Counted from the first letter of the stretch, positions 27,603-36,993 are shown. The stretch is DNA of 64,000 nt from Spirochaetales bacterium (GCA_016839055.1 JAEKNX010000002.1:186001-250000), one strand, 5' to 3'. A program made the numbers and translations. Notes: generated from the letters alone by a model not told the origin.

Positions 27603-28289
27603 ATGAACGAGATAATTATTCAGCATCTTATGGAGGTTGAACTGTTTCAAGGCTTTGATCCGGTGGCGTTAAAGCTTATTCTTGAGCAGTACAGAACACC
27701 TCTTCTGGTATACCCTGCGGATCATCTGGTCATGCTTCGTGGTGACAGTATCGAGTCGCTGCACATTCTTATTAAAGGTCAGCTCAGGGCCCAGATTCAG
27801 GGCCTGAATGGGAAGAATCTCAGAATCGAAGTTTTAAAGACTCATCAGATTGTAGCATCGGGAATATTGTTCTCCCGAGACAACAGGCTTCCTGTCAGTC
27901 TCTATACTGAGACTGAAGTTGAAATGCTTTCTATTCCCAAGACTGCGGTCCTTGCCCTATGCCGTGAGAACCAGGACTTCATACTTAGTTATTTTACCGA
28001 AATGGGCGATAAAATTACATTTCTTGCCGAGAAAATCCGGCTGTTTCAATTCACTACAATCAAGCAGAAGATCGCAGGTTATCTCCTGGGACAGACCGGA
28101 GACAGAAAGCTCAGTACAATAAGGCTTGTATATGGAAGGGAGGTACTAGCCGAGCTTATGAGCGTGACCCGTCCCGCATTATCGCGTGAGATTTCCGCCC
28201 TCGTTCATGACGGAATAATTGAAGTTCAGGGGAGAGTTGTTAATATTACTGACAGACAGGCTCTTGAAGATCTGCTTGCAGATGGTTAA
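27603..28289 (+). CDS. Crp/Fnr-family transcriptional regulator
   Basis: A 228-residue regulator. A cyclic-nucleotide-binding-like beta barrel (residues about 20-130) is followed by a dimer helix and a winged HTH (REVLAELMSVTRPALSREIS). There is no N-terminal cysteine cluster, so it is not a classical Fnr; it may bind heme or a small ligand. Crp/Fnr proteins of the HcpR group regulate hcp genes, and hcp lies 5 kb downstream with a palindrome at a class II position (35116-35129). A link is inference. It is probably co-transcribed with the HD-GYP gene. Confidence 0.88.
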   Translation: MNEIIIQHLMEVELFQGFDPVALKLILEQYRTPLLVYPADHLVMLRGDSIESLHILIKGQLRAQIQGLNGKNLRIEVLKTHQIVASGILFSRDNRLPVSLYTETEVEMLSIPKTAVLALCRENQDFILSYFTEMGDKITFLAEKIRLFQFTTIKQKIAGYLLGQTGDRKLSTIRLVYGREVLAELMSVTRPALSREISALVHDGIIEVQGRVVNITDRQALEDLLADG

Positions 28290-28290
28290 T

Positions 28291-28560
28291 CAGGTGCGGC
28301 TGTTAGCCACCGATCTTCCAATCGAGTCCTGATGACAGAATAGCTTGATAGATTGACTGTCCCCATTCGCTCCGCGGGCCATAGAAGGCCATCATGTCCC
28401 AACCGCAAAGACGGAACAGCAAGGTAGTTAGTTTATGATAGATGTGTTCGGGCCATAAATCAAGAAAATTTAATCGAAGAGGAAGCCGCTATCCCCGGCT
28501 GATGGAAGCAAGGTTGTTTGTGTAAAGCTGCGATGGGTGCTAGCCGGTCTGCTGTTTTTG
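28291..28560 (+). ncRNA. Probable structured non-coding RNA, possibly HEARO/OMEGA-like
   Basis: About 270 nt without a credible ORF on either strand. The two ends pair: CGGC, TAGC and ACC near 28297-28311 with GGT, GCTA and GCCG near 28536-28546. Internal hairpins include AGCCG/CGGCT at 28483-28499 and GGCC repeats around 28378-28393. A run of five T follows at 28555-28559, like a terminator. Stretches such as GAGTCCTGATGACAG and GACGGAACAGCAAGGTAG recall the RNA of IscB/IsrB-type (HEARO) elements, but I cannot confirm this. No HNH or RuvC ORF is next to it. Confidence 0.5.
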
Positions 28561-28583
28561 AGTACTATCTTGCCTGGAAACTA

Positions 28584-28592
28584 TGGTAAAAT
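28584..28592 (+). promoter_or_regulatory. Extended -10 promoter of the GNAT fusion gene
   Basis: TGGTAAAAT (28584-28592) fits an extended -10. The A of the ATG at 28599 is exactly 7 nt past it. No Shine-Dalgarno and no clear -35 are present, which suggests a leaderless transcript. Confidence 0.5.
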
Positions 28593-28598
28593 GAATTC

Positions 28599-29654
28599 AT
28601 GAATATCGAATATAGGAACATGAACCCGGAAGAAGCCAAAGAAACAATGGCGCTTGCCCGCCGGGTCTTCCCGTTCTGGTACAGTCTGTTTATCTGGGGC
28701 TTCAAGGACGCAGTAGTCGCAGTTGATGATGGGAAAATTGTCGGAGGGGCCGCCTGGCATATTATTAAAACAAAGGTCGGTACCTTCGGTTATCTTGACT
28801 TCGGTTTTACAGATAAAGATTACAGGGGGATGGGAATCGGGCGGGAAACTTATACCCGTGTAATGAATCATTTAAAGGAAGCAGGCTGTGATTCTTACGG
28901 TGCGCTTGTATTAAGTGACAACACGGCTTCCTGGACTCTGCTTGCCGACAACGGCTGCAGTCGCAGCAGCGGAGGATGTCTCAGGCGGAAGTATGGTTTT
29001 TTCGGGGCCTTGAAAATCCAGTTTGAGACAGCCTTTGTTTTTGCCCCCGGTGGCGAACTGTGGAAGACCGGAGAAGAGGCGAAGGCGATGCAGTCCTCCG
29101 CAGTAAGCATAATTATATTTCTGCTGGCTAACTGCGCTCTTGCACTACTGACGGGTTTCAGGCAGGGGCGAGGGCTTGATTTGTTTGATGCAGGGACCGT
29201 CGCCGCCTTACTTTCATTTAGACTGCTTGTTACAAGGCTTTTTATCGGAAGATCCGAAACTCCGCTGCGGTTTTCTTTCTGGCGCAGCGGCTGGATGCTG
29301 CCGGTTTTTGTATTAATAAGCGGCGGCGTCTTCCCTCTCGGCGGAGATTTTTATCCCGCGGAGCGGAAGTGGAGTTATGCAGATTTCCGCAGGAAGGCAG
29401 GGATGGGAGGCCTGGGCAGCTGGCTCTCTGTCCTGCTGGCGGCTGTATTTCTATTGTATGTGAAATATAATCTACCGGATTTATTGCTTTTGTTTGACGG
29501 GATATATCAGTGGATCTATATGCTGCTAATTTTCAATGCGGTACCGATAGTATGTGAATCATGGCCGGGGAACAGGGTTCTGAGTTGGAATAAGGGGCTG
29601 TTTATCGGCTTGGCGGCCTTTTCGGTTCTGATTCTTGTCTTGATATTTTTATAG
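28599..29654 (+). CDS. GNAT acetyltransferase fused to a membrane domain
   Basis: A 351-residue two-part protein. Residues 1-125 are a GNAT N-acetyltransferase: GYLDFGFTDKDYRGMGIGRE is the acetyl-CoA loop, then SDNTASWTLLADNGC. Residues about 165-351 carry five or so hydrophobic segments. The arrangement of this part, ending in NAVPIVCESWPGNRVLSWNK, recalls archaeal-type site-2 proteases, but the HExxH and the second metal motif are missing, so any such domain is inactive. The acetylated substrate is unknown. A decayed GNAT fragment lies at 31545-31646. Confidence 0.75.
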   Translation: MNIEYRNMNPEEAKETMALARRVFPFWYSLFIWGFKDAVVAVDDGKIVGGAAWHIIKTKVGTFGYLDFGFTDKDYRGMGIGRETYTRVMNHLKEAGCDSYGALVLSDNTASWTLLADNGCSRSSGGCLRRKYGFFGALKIQFETAFVFAPGGELWKTGEEAKAMQSSAVSIIIFLLANCALALLTGFRQGRGLDLFDAGTVAALLSFRLLVTRLFIGRSETPLRFSFWRSGWMLPVFVLISGGVFPLGGDFYPAERKWSYADFRRKAGMGGLGSWLSVLLAAVFLLYVKYNLPDLLLLFDGIYQWIYMLLIFNAVPIVCESWPGNRVLSWNKGLFIGLAAFSVLILVLIFL

Positions 29655-29714
29655 AGTCGGAGAAAAAATGAAACTGACGATAAATTAAGTTATAATATAT
29701 GACAGGTACAATAC

Positions 29715-29810
29715 ATGAACCTGAGGAAAGTGCCTTTATGCAATGAAAAGCAGAGAATGGGCGTTTTAATCTACGAAAATGAAGAAATAGAACTTGCCGG
29801 CTATATCTGA
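29715..29810 (+). CDS. Doubtful 31-residue ORF
   Basis: An ORF starting MNLRKVPLCNEKQRMG and ending EIELAGYI. It has no Shine-Dalgarno sequence and no recognised family. Its last codons overlap the end of the convergent diguanylate cyclase gene. It may be a remnant rather than a gene. Confidence 0.15.
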   Translation: MNLRKVPLCNEKQRMGVLIYENEEIELAGYI

Positions 29811-31369
29811 GCCGCGGTCAAGGACTTTTGGGCTCTCTTCATTTCATACATGAGTTTGTCAGCCTCGGCTATCGCTTCATCGATGTCTCTGCCGGGAACA
29901 ATAAGGCCGTATGAGATTCCCACTCGCTTATCATCTATTTTATCGCTGAACTGCTGAGATATTCGCTGCATTATCTTTTGAGACTGCTGTGAATCTACTT
30001 CTGAAAGAAATATCAGAAACTCATCTCCGCCGTAACGCATGACCAGGTCATTGGATCTAAGGTTTTCCTTAACAATTTGTACATAAAGCTTAAGAATCTT
30101 ATCGCCGCTGCCATGCCCGTATGTATCGTTGTAGTATTTAAAATTATCAAGATCAGTCATCGCAATGCAGTCCCAGTTTAAAGGATTCATCCGCTTCAGG
30201 TAATGGCGGTTGAAAATTCCCGTCAGCGGGTCCTGGTTGATTCCTATTGCAAGCTTCTTGTTTTCCCTGAACATACTATTGAAATCAAGAAGCAGGTAGA
30301 TACTGAAAAAGAGAGTCGAAATAAGCAGTATATACTGCAGGGTCAAAGGTCCTTCGATTCCGAGTGATGAGAACAAAAGCACCTGTCCTATAGACAATGT
30401 CAGTAGAACTAGAGGGATAAGAAATGAGGAATGCAGATTAGACATTCTAAGCAGAATAAAGTTGCCAATAAGCAGATTAACCATTAGAAGTACATTACTG
30501 AATCTGAACACATTGAAGAGTACCGTAAAGCTCCAGGTTGAAGCAATTCCAGCGCAAGCAATCAGAGTCAGTATTATTACCGGTCTGATGTTTTTAATAG
30601 GTGTATCGGAGAATTTGTTCACTGAGACAAGAAAGCTGCCGGCAGATAAATATCCGCAGAACAAAAAGAGTTTTTTCAGCTGCAGAAACTGCATCACAGA
30701 ACCGCTGAAAATCATGAAATGATAATCAATGCAGTAGATTGCGGCAGTAATGGATGCAACTCCCATGAAGAATGCCGCATCAAATCCCTTTTTTCTGGAA
30801 ATCGACAGGATAATAAGAATAATGCCCAAACAGATGCTGCCTCCTATGCTGAACTGCAGAACATCATCCAGCAGAAAGTTAAGCCACTGGTTTTTCTTAA
30901 GTGCCTGTGTGTATTCAGTCAGATAGGGTTCAACGGAAAACCCTGTTACATGAAGCGGTGCGGAAATAATCTCGATGCTGTTGTTCTCTTCTAATCCGTA
31001 TTCAAGAGGTACAATGAAACTGTGGTTCCAGAGATTCCCGGTAGGTTTCTCTAAATCCGCCGCTCTCCAGATTGTCTGTCCATTTAATTTCACCTCTAAC
31101 GCGAAAGAAAGCGGACGTGTAATGACAAGACATGGAGAATCCAGCTTCGGATTCTTGAAGACAGTACTGTAAGACCATAATTCAGGATTTTTCACCATAT
31201 ATCTATAGGGCATCTCTATCTCTATGGAATTGTCCCCGAAACCAGCCCTCCATCCGGAATCAAGGATGATGCCGTCGGTCGCAGCCGCATTGTTGAGTGA
31301 TAATTGAAGAATTATAAAAAAGACAGCAGCGGCAAGAATAGATAAACATTTTTTAAATATTAAATTCAA
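29801..31369 (-). CDS. Membrane diguanylate cyclase with periplasmic 7TMR-DISM-like sensor
   Basis: A roughly 522-residue signalling protein. A signal/TM segment is followed by a periplasmic beta-sandwich domain (residues about 30-170), about seven or eight transmembrane segments, and a C-terminal GGDEF domain. The active site is RYGGDEF and the inhibitory I-site RSND lies five residues before it, so it should make c-di-GMP and be product-inhibited. The frame opens at a TTG at 31390; I prefer the TTG at 31369, which has AGGAG 7 nt upstream and gives a normal signal peptide. Confidence 0.88.
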   Translation of the reverse strand: MNLIFKKCLSILAAAVFFIILQLSLNNAAATDGIILDSGWRAGFGDNSIEIEMPYRYMVKNPELWSYSTVFKNPKLDSPCLVITRPLSFALEVKLNGQTIWRAADLEKPTGNLWNHSFIVPLEYGLEENNSIEIISAPLHVTGFSVEPYLTEYTQALKKNQWLNFLLDDVLQFSIGGSICLGIILIILSISRKKGFDAAFFMGVASITAAIYCIDYHFMIFSGSVMQFLQLKKLFLFCGYLSAGSFLVSVNKFSDTPIKNIRPVIILTLIACAGIASTWSFTVLFNVFRFSNVLLMVNLLIGNFILLRMSNLHSSFLIPLVLLTLSIGQVLLFSSLGIEGPLTLQYILLISTLFFSIYLLLDFNSMFRENKKLAIGINQDPLTGIFNRHYLKRMNPLNWDCIAMTDLDNFKYYNDTYGHGSGDKILKLYVQIVKENLRSNDLVMRYGGDEFLIFLSEVDSQQSQKIMQRISQQFSDKIDDKRVGISYGLIVPGRDIDEAIAEADKLMYEMKRAQKSLTAAQI

Positions 31370-31544
31370 CAATAGGCTCCTGTTAAACAAAAGAATAGAT
31401 AATGATTATGAAACTGTCAATTGTTTTTTTGATGGTGAAAATAATTTAACAGCGGACAACGGTTCCTGTTCGTCTGATGAAATGATATAGCCGGCCGGTG
31501 GGCGGCGGTGGTATTAAAAAATTCGATGATGTTGCAGTGCGGCC

Positions 31545-31646
31545 ATGGGATTATATAAGAGCCGCGGTTACAGAATCATTGAGAATTACGGGCAGTATAA
31601 GGATATGGAAGCGTTAATATGCATGGAGAAGATGCTCAAAGATTGA
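31545..31646 (+). pseudogene. Fragment of a GNAT acetyltransferase gene
   Basis: The translation of this frame, GLYKSRGYRIIENYGQY then ICMEKML before the stop, is the typical C-terminal end of a GNAT acetyltransferase. No upstream GNAT core remains in frame. The rest of 31391-31707 holds AT-rich DNA, the fragment and the promoter of the next gene. Confidence 0.65.
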
Positions 31647-31647
31647 A

Positions 31648-31675
31648 TTGACAATCAATAAATATCTATTATAAT
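31648..31675 (+). promoter_or_regulatory. Promoter of the lipoprotein gene
   Basis: -35 TTGACA (31648-31653), 16-nt spacer, -10 TATAAT (31670-31675). Both hexamers are consensus. The predicted leader is about 26 nt and contains AAGGA. Confidence 0.8.
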
Positions 31676-31707
31676 CACATGACTATACTACTACTTAAGG
31701 AATCAAA

Positions 31708-32175
31708 ATGAAAAAGCTTATATGCATATTTGCAATTGTTGCAGTCTCTTCAGTCCTGTTTTTCAGCTGTGAAGAACTTCCCTGTTATAACCTTGACTTA
31801 GTTGGAACGTGGACAGCCCCCGGTGGTTCAACCACCTATACATTCACTGAAACAAACAGTTTTGAGAAAGTTACAAAATCAACTTCGGGAGTAGTTGTCA
31901 CGACGACACCATATCCTGGAACCTGGGAAACTTCAGGTACCAATACTCTGAATTTTGATTTTAAAGATCCTTCAAAGAGTAACGAGAGCCGGCTTTATGA
32001 ATTTGTTGCCGGCATTGATGCCTTAACCGACCTGGCGGCCAACTCCACTGATTATACAAGGACGCTGGGGTGGGCCGAGGATGCTAATTATACAGCAGAC
32101 GATAAAATACTGCTCTTCGCCGATCCTGATGATTTTTCAACCTCCGGTTGGGGTGATATTTTTAGATTGCGTTAA
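31708..32175 (+). CDS. Small secreted lipoprotein, lipocalin-like outline
   Basis: A 155-residue protein with a lipoprotein signal peptide ending in LFFSC (Cys21). The rest is mostly beta-strand with GTWTAPGGSTTYTFTETNSF and PGTWETSGTNTLNFDF, a pattern seen in lipocalin-like spirochaete lipoproteins. The function is unknown. It has a strong promoter and a strong hairpin after it, so it forms its own unit. Confidence 0.75.
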   Translation: MKKLICIFAIVAVSSVLFFSCEELPCYNLDLVGTWTAPGGSTTYTFTETNSFEKVTKSTSGVVVTTTPYPGTWETSGTNTLNFDFKDPSKSNESRLYEFVAGIDALTDLAANSTDYTRTLGWAEDANYTADDKILLFADPDDFSTSGWGDIFRLR

Positions 32176-32178
32176 AAA

Positions 32179-32210
32179 ATAGTCGTTCTTCCGGGAGGAA
32201 GAACGACTAT
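32179..32210 (+). terminator. Strong hairpin after the lipoprotein gene
   Basis: A perfect 14-bp stem, ATAGTCGTTCTTCC (32179-32192) with GGAAGAACGACTAT (32197-32210) and loop ggga. No T-run follows, so it may be a Rho-dependent or stabilising hairpin. Confidence 0.6.
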
Positions 32211-32334
32211 AACCTTCGAGAGTCAATATGCGAACATGGAAGCCTCCATCTGCATGGGATAAAAGCTGAATAATATTATCAATGAGCATTGATCGGGCCC
32301 GGAAATACACTATCATTTACGGTAGGAGCGGGTT

Positions 32335-33301
32335 ATGAAGATAAAATTCAAAATCAGCCTGTTTATTACCGTAATACTCCTCTTCTTTTCAATTTTTATA
32401 ATACTAATTCTGGGTTTTCAATCCCGAAGTTCATTACGTCTTGAAGTCGAAGAATACAGAAATATAGAAACAGAGAAAGCAAGGCAGATCCTGGTGAATT
32501 ATGTTAATCTTGCGTTTGAAGTGATCTCGAAAAATGAAGAAAATGCACATGATACGCAGGCTCTTCAGGAAAGATACGGTGATCAGCTAACGAATATTGT
32601 GGAAATAGCTGAATCTATTATACACTCCAAACAGATTCAGGTTACAAGTGGTCTGATGGGTCTTCGGGAGGCTGAAACTCAGGCTGCAGCTGAGATAAGC
32701 CGGCTTCGGTTTGACGGGGACGCCGGTTATATCTGGATCAATAATACTGAAAAACCATATCCGCGTATGATTATGCACCCTATGGCGCCGGCATTAAACT
32801 GAGAAGTATTGGATGATCCAAACTATAATGTTGCCATTAATAGTGTGGCTGCGATCACTAAAACAAAACAGCAGTCAATGAACCGGCTTGTTGAATCTGC
32901 TCAGCAGGGAGCTTATTTGATTTCTTCAACTACCCAGGCAGTAGAATTAATTTCCGGTCAGATCGATGACCCAGATGTCACAGGCGCTTGATGAAATCAC
33001 TTCCTCGACGGTTGAATTATCTATCGGCGGTCAGGAGATTGTCAAAGTAATGGTTATTCTCAGTGATATTTCAGGGCAAGTCTCCCGTGATGCACATCGT
33101 ATCGAAGAAAATTTACGAGATATGGAAGATGAAATGTCATCAGCTCAAACAGAGTCTAAGGTTGTAAGGCATGCAATAAATATTGTTTATGATATGGTAA
33201 GCGGTATATCATCTTCGATGGATAAAGTCGTAGAGCTTCCCGGAAAGCTTGGAGAGACAGCGGAAGAACTTAATATGGAAGTTCATAAATTTAAAACATG
33301 A
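32335..33301 (+). pseudogene. Decayed methyl-accepting chemotaxis protein gene
   Basis: The start is intact (GGAG before the ATG, a first TM helix, then a Cache-type sensor with WINNTEKPYPRMIMHP and the expected LN-G). A TGA at 32800-32802 replaces what looks like a glycine codon, after which the same frame continues with VLDDPNYNVA. TM2, HAMP and most of the signalling domain are then missing. A second frame change occurs near 32966, and the last part (MSQALDEITSSTVELS) is a receptor signalling helix, ending in a receptor-type tail at 33301. Several lesions make this a pseudogene. Confidence 0.85.
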
Positions 33302-33355
33302 TCTACAGCCCGCTTTACTGAGATAAGCTGTAATTACATAGTGAAGAAGTATTGT

Positions 33356-33387
33356 GAAAAATGCCGCCCTCCAAATTGAAGGACGGC
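33356..33387 (-). terminator. Terminator of hcp
   Basis: On the minus strand, GCCGTCC (33387-33381) pairs with GGGCGGC (33369-33363), with one G-T pair, and is followed by an ATTTTT run. It lies 20 nt after the hcp stop. Confidence 0.75.
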
Positions 33388-33406
33388 CCGGGTCTTTTAT
33401 TTGGGA

Positions 33407-35047
33407 CTATGCACCCATGAAAAGCTTGATATCGTCTTCAACCTCGCCGATTCCGGCGATTCCGAAGTTTTCAATCAGGACCTTTGCAACACCGGGGCTT
33501 AAGAATGCCGGAAGTGTCGGCCCCAGGTGAATGTCCTTTACACCGAGAGAGAGGAGGGCAAGAAGTACAATAACAGCCTTCTGCTCGTACCATGCGATGT
33601 TGTATGAAATCGGCAGTTCGTTTATGTCGCTCAGTTCGAATACTTCCTTTAGCTTCAGAGCTATTACAACGAGTGAGTATGAGTCGTTACACTGACCGGC
33701 GTCGAGTACCCTTGGTATTCCGCCGATGTCGCCGAGGGCAAGTTTATTATATCTGTATTTAGCACAGCCGGCTGTAAGTATGACAGTGTCTTCCGGAATC
33801 TGTTTTGCGAAATCCGTGTAGTAATCTCTGCCCTTCATTCTTCCGTCACAGCCTGCCATCACGAAGAACCGCCTGATTGCACCTGATTTAACAGCGTCGA
33901 CAACCTTGTCGGCAAGAGCTAAAACCTGGGCATGGGCGAATCCGCCTACTATTTCCCCTGTCTCAATCTCAACAGGCGCGTCGCATTTTTTTGCATGTTC
34001 GATGATGGCCGAGAAATCTCTCTCTCCTGATAGGCCTTCGATGTGCTTGACACCGGGGAAACCTGCGGCACCGGTTGTATAAACTCTGTCTTTGTATGAA
34101 TCTTTCGGAGGAGTAATACAGTTGGTTGTAAAGAGTATAGGGCCGTTGAATGAAACAAACTCGGTACTCTGTTTCCACCATGAGTTTCCGTAGTTACCTA
34201 CGAAGTGGTCATACTTCTTGAATGCCGGGTAGTAGTTGGCCGGAAGCATCTCACCATGGGTGTAGACGTCCACGCCTGTGCCTTCGGTCTGCTCAAGGAG
34301 CTGCTGCATGTCTTTAAGATCATGGCCGCTGATGAGGATTCCGGGCTTGCCCTTTGTTCCAATGTTTACACTTGTGATCTCGGGATTACCGTAGCTTTCG
34401 GTGTTTGCCTTGTCCAGGAGGGCCATGACCTCTACTCCGAATTTTCCGCATTCGAGCACGAGGGCTGTAAGCTTATCCGCGTCGAGGCTGTCATCTACCG
34501 TTGCCGCGAGTCCCCTGTGCATGAACTCAAAAACTTCGGGGTTCTCGTATCCGAGGTTTCCAGCGTGTTCAGCATATGCTGCTATCCCCTTGAGGCCGTA
34601 TATAATTAGTTCTCTAAGTGATCTTACATCCTCATTTTCGGTTGCGAGAACGCCTACCATAGCCGATTTGATATCAAATTCAGCCTCGGTTGCCGCTGTC
34701 CACACGCAGCAGTCCGGAAGGTCTGAAATCTCTGCGACGGCTGCGCCGGCAGCTTCCTTCATTCTGTCTCTAAGCTTGAGACCCTTTTTGACATCAGCAA
34801 CAAATACCGCCTTGTCAAAGTTGGCGTTTGTGATTGTCTTGAAAAGGCCGTCGTATACAAATTTGTTTACTTCCGCGTCGCTAATACCCTTTTCAGACGC
34901 TGCCTGAGCGTAAAATGAAATACCCTTCAGAATGAAAATAAGAAGATCCTGCATTCTGGCAACATCATCCTTCTTGCCGCATACTCCCTGAACTGTACAG
35001 CCGGTTCCCTTGGCTGTTTCCTGGCACTGAAAACAAAACATAGACAT
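33407..35047 (-). CDS. hcp: Hybrid-cluster protein (hydroxylamine reductase)
   Basis: A 546-residue hybrid-cluster protein. The N-terminal cysteines are in [21 protein letters not shown] (Cx2C-x8-C-x5-C), the [4Fe-4S] motif found in anaerobes. Later blocks [16 protein letters not shown] and [11 protein letters not shown] contain ligands of the hybrid Fe-S-O cluster. Hcp reduces nitric oxide or hydroxylamine and helps survive nitrosative stress. AAGGAG precedes the ATG. A 14-bp palindrome sits at about -41.5 from a possible start site. Confidence 0.96.
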   Translation of the reverse strand: MSMFCFQCQETAKGTGCTVQGVCGKKDDVARMQDLLIFILKGISFYAQAASEKGISDAEVNKFVYDGLFKTITNANFDKAVFVADVKKGLKLRDRMKEAAGAAVAEISDLPDCCVWTAATEAEFDIKSAMVGVLATENEDVRSLRELIIYGLKGIAAYAEHAGNLGYENPEVFEFMHRGLAATVDDSLDADKLTALVLECGKFGVEVMALLDKANTESYGNPEITSVNIGTKGKPGILISGHDLKDMQQLLEQTEGTGVDVYTHGEMLPANYYPAFKKYDHFVGNYGNSWWKQSTEFVSFNGPILFTTNCITPPKDSYKDRVYTTGAAGFPGVKHIEGLSGERDFSAIIEHAKKCDAPVEIETGEIVGGFAHAQVLALADKVVDAVKSGAIRRFFVMAGCDGRMKGRDYYTDFAKQIPEDTVILTAGCAKYRYNKLALGDIGGIPRVLDAGQCNDSYSLVVIALKLKEVFELSDINELPISYNIAWYEQKAVIVLLALLSLGVKDIHLGPTLPAFLSPGVAKVLIENFGIAGIGEVEDDIKLFMGA

Positions 35048-35087
35048 ATATTACTCCTTAAAGTCTGTTTATCTTTGATATATCTTC

Positions 35088-35129
35088 AGATTACGTCCTA
35101 TATGGATAATAATCGGTAACATATGTTAC
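35088..35129 (-). promoter_or_regulatory. Crp/Fnr-type operator and -10 of the hcp promoter
   Basis: GTAACATATGTTAC (35116-35129) is a perfect 14-bp palindrome. On the minus strand TAATCT (35093-35088) can serve as -10 with a start near 35081. The palindrome centre (35122.5) is then 41.5 bp upstream, the class II activator position of Crp/Fnr proteins. Confidence 0.5.
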
Positions 35130-35203
35130 GGAAGTTGAATTTATTAAAGAAATATGCGATTATCAGATTCCCAAACCAAAAAAAAATATTTAAGGAGCCG
35201 CAC

Positions 35204-36979
35204 GTGCGTTTCTCACAGATTTTCGGACATACACTTAAAGAGGCCCCCTCGGATGCACAGGCTGTATCACACCAGTTTTTGATTCGGGGTGGATATATAC
35301 ATCAGGTTGCCGCCGGGCTTTTTTCATATCTTCCGCTTGCAAGAAGAGTTATGAATAAAATAGAAAATATTCTTCATGATGAAATGGCTGACATCGGCGG
35401 TCAGGAAATAACCATGCCGGTTGTTCTTCCAGCCGAAATGTGGAAGGAATCCGGACGCTGGTATCAGATAGGCTCTGAGCTGACCAGACTGAAGGACAGA
35501 AAAGACCGAGATATGGTTCTCGCGATGACCCATGAAGAGGCTCTCTGTGATCTTGCCAGGAAATATATCCGATCATACAAGGAAATGCCTAGGCTTGTTT
35601 ACCATATCCAGACAAAATGGCGGGATGACCCCCGGCCAAGAGCCGGTCTTATCCGCGTACGTGAATTTAAAATGAAGGATTCCTACAGTCTTGATACTGA
35701 TTGGGAAGGTCTTGATAAACAATACCGGGCCCATTATCAGTCATATTTTAATATTTTCAACAGATGCGGCCTTGACGTTCTCGCTGTTAAATCTGATACC
35801 GGAATGATGGGCGGAAAGATTGCCCATGAGTTCATGTATCTAACACCGATTGGTGAAGATACAATAATTTACTGCGATGATTGCGGTTATAACTCAAACC
35901 GTCAGGTTGCCGATTTTAAAAAACCCAGGGCTGTTAAAGAAGATCTTCTTGAGACCGAGAAGATCGAGACTCCGGACTGTAAAACCATAGATGACCTTGC
36001 CGATTTTCTGGATATTCCGGAAAGTAAGACCGCCAAGGCTGTTTTCATGGTTGCAACTATCCAGGAAGACAAGGAGACTGAGGTCGAGAAGTTTATCCTG
36101 GCGATTGTCCGGGGAGACATGGATCTTAATGAAACAAAGCTTGCCAATGCGGTTAAGGCTAAAGAGTTAAGGCCTGCTCAGGAAGAGGAGATTAAGGCCA
36201 TCGGTGCTGTTCCGGGTTACGGATCTCCGATTGGAGTGAAGGGTGCTTTCATTGTCATTGATGATCTCGCAGCTGAGTCAACAAATCTTGTTGCCGGGGC
36301 AAATGAGGCAGGTTACCACCTCCTTAACGTGAACTGCGGAAGGGATTTTACTCCCGATCTTATAGTTGACATTGCGGCTGCTCAATCCGGTCACGACTGT
36401 ATAAATTGCGGCTCCGAGCTTCAGTCAGAAAAGGCCGTCGAGGTCGGAAACATCTTCAAACTTGGCACTCGCTACAGCGAGGCCATGAACTGTATGTATC
36501 AGGATGAGAACGGCAAGCTTAACCCCATCATCATGGGGTCCTATGGTATAGGCGTCGGAAGACTTCTTTCTTGTGTAGTCGAGCAGCATCATGATGATTA
36601 CGGAATTATCTGGCCCATCTCGATAGCTCCTTTTCAGGTACATATTATCCTTCTTCATGACAAGAAGGGTACCGAAGCATCAGAAACAGCTGAGAAGCTT
36701 TATGCTGATTGTAAGACGGCAGGAATTGATGCCTTGATTGATGACCGGAAAGAAAGTCCGGGTGTCAAGTTTAACGATGCTGACCTTGTGGGTATTCCTA
36801 TAAGGCTGACTGTCGGACGCCGTGCCCTCGATCAGGGCGGGGTAGAGTTAAAGGTCCGGGGAAGGGCTGAGAGCGAAATAGTTCCTATTGATATAATTAT
36901 GAGAAGGTTGAAGGAGATAATCGAAGAGCTGAAGGCGGAACTTGCCGAGAAGCTTGAGATAGTCGAATATAAGGAGTAG
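35204..36979 (+). CDS. proS: Prolyl-tRNA synthetase, bacterial type with editing insertion
   Basis: A 591-residue class II aminoacyl-tRNA synthetase. Motif 2 lies near the WRDDPRPRAGLIRVREF block and motif 3 near MGSYGIGVGRLL. The INS editing domain lies between about residues 225 and 410 (VFMVATIQEDKE, VVIDDL-type segments). I chose the GTG at 35204, with AAGGAG 6 nt upstream, because the protein then starts MRFSQIF like its relatives. The open frame up to the ATG at 35123 overlaps the hcp operator. Confidence 0.97.
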   Translation: MRFSQIFGHTLKEAPSDAQAVSHQFLIRGGYIHQVAAGLFSYLPLARRVMNKIENILHDEMADIGGQEITMPVVLPAEMWKESGRWYQIGSELTRLKDRKDRDMVLAMTHEEALCDLARKYIRSYKEMPRLVYHIQTKWRDDPRPRAGLIRVREFKMKDSYSLDTDWEGLDKQYRAHYQSYFNIFNRCGLDVLAVKSDTGMMGGKIAHEFMYLTPIGEDTIIYCDDCGYNSNRQVADFKKPRAVKEDLLETEKIETPDCKTIDDLADFLDIPESKTAKAVFMVATIQEDKETEVEKFILAIVRGDMDLNETKLANAVKAKELRPAQEEEIKAIGAVPGYGSPIGVKGAFIVIDDLAAESTNLVAGANEAGYHLLNVNCGRDFTPDLIVDIAAAQSGHDCINCGSELQSEKAVEVGNIFKLGTRYSEAMNCMYQDENGKLNPIIMGSYGIGVGRLLSCVVEQHHDDYGIIWPISIAPFQVHIILLHDKKGTEASETAEKLYADCKTAGIDALIDDRKESPGVKFNDADLVGIPIRLTVGRRALDQGGVELKVRGRAESEIVPIDIIMRRLKEIIEELKAELAEKLEIVEYKE

Positions 36980-36993
36980 TACGCAGGCTGAAG

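Noticed and set aside
35123-35203. ATG at 35123 as the start of proS
   Set aside because: It overlaps the hcp operator and lacks a Shine-Dalgarno; the GTG at 35204 has AAGGAG and gives the family N-terminus.
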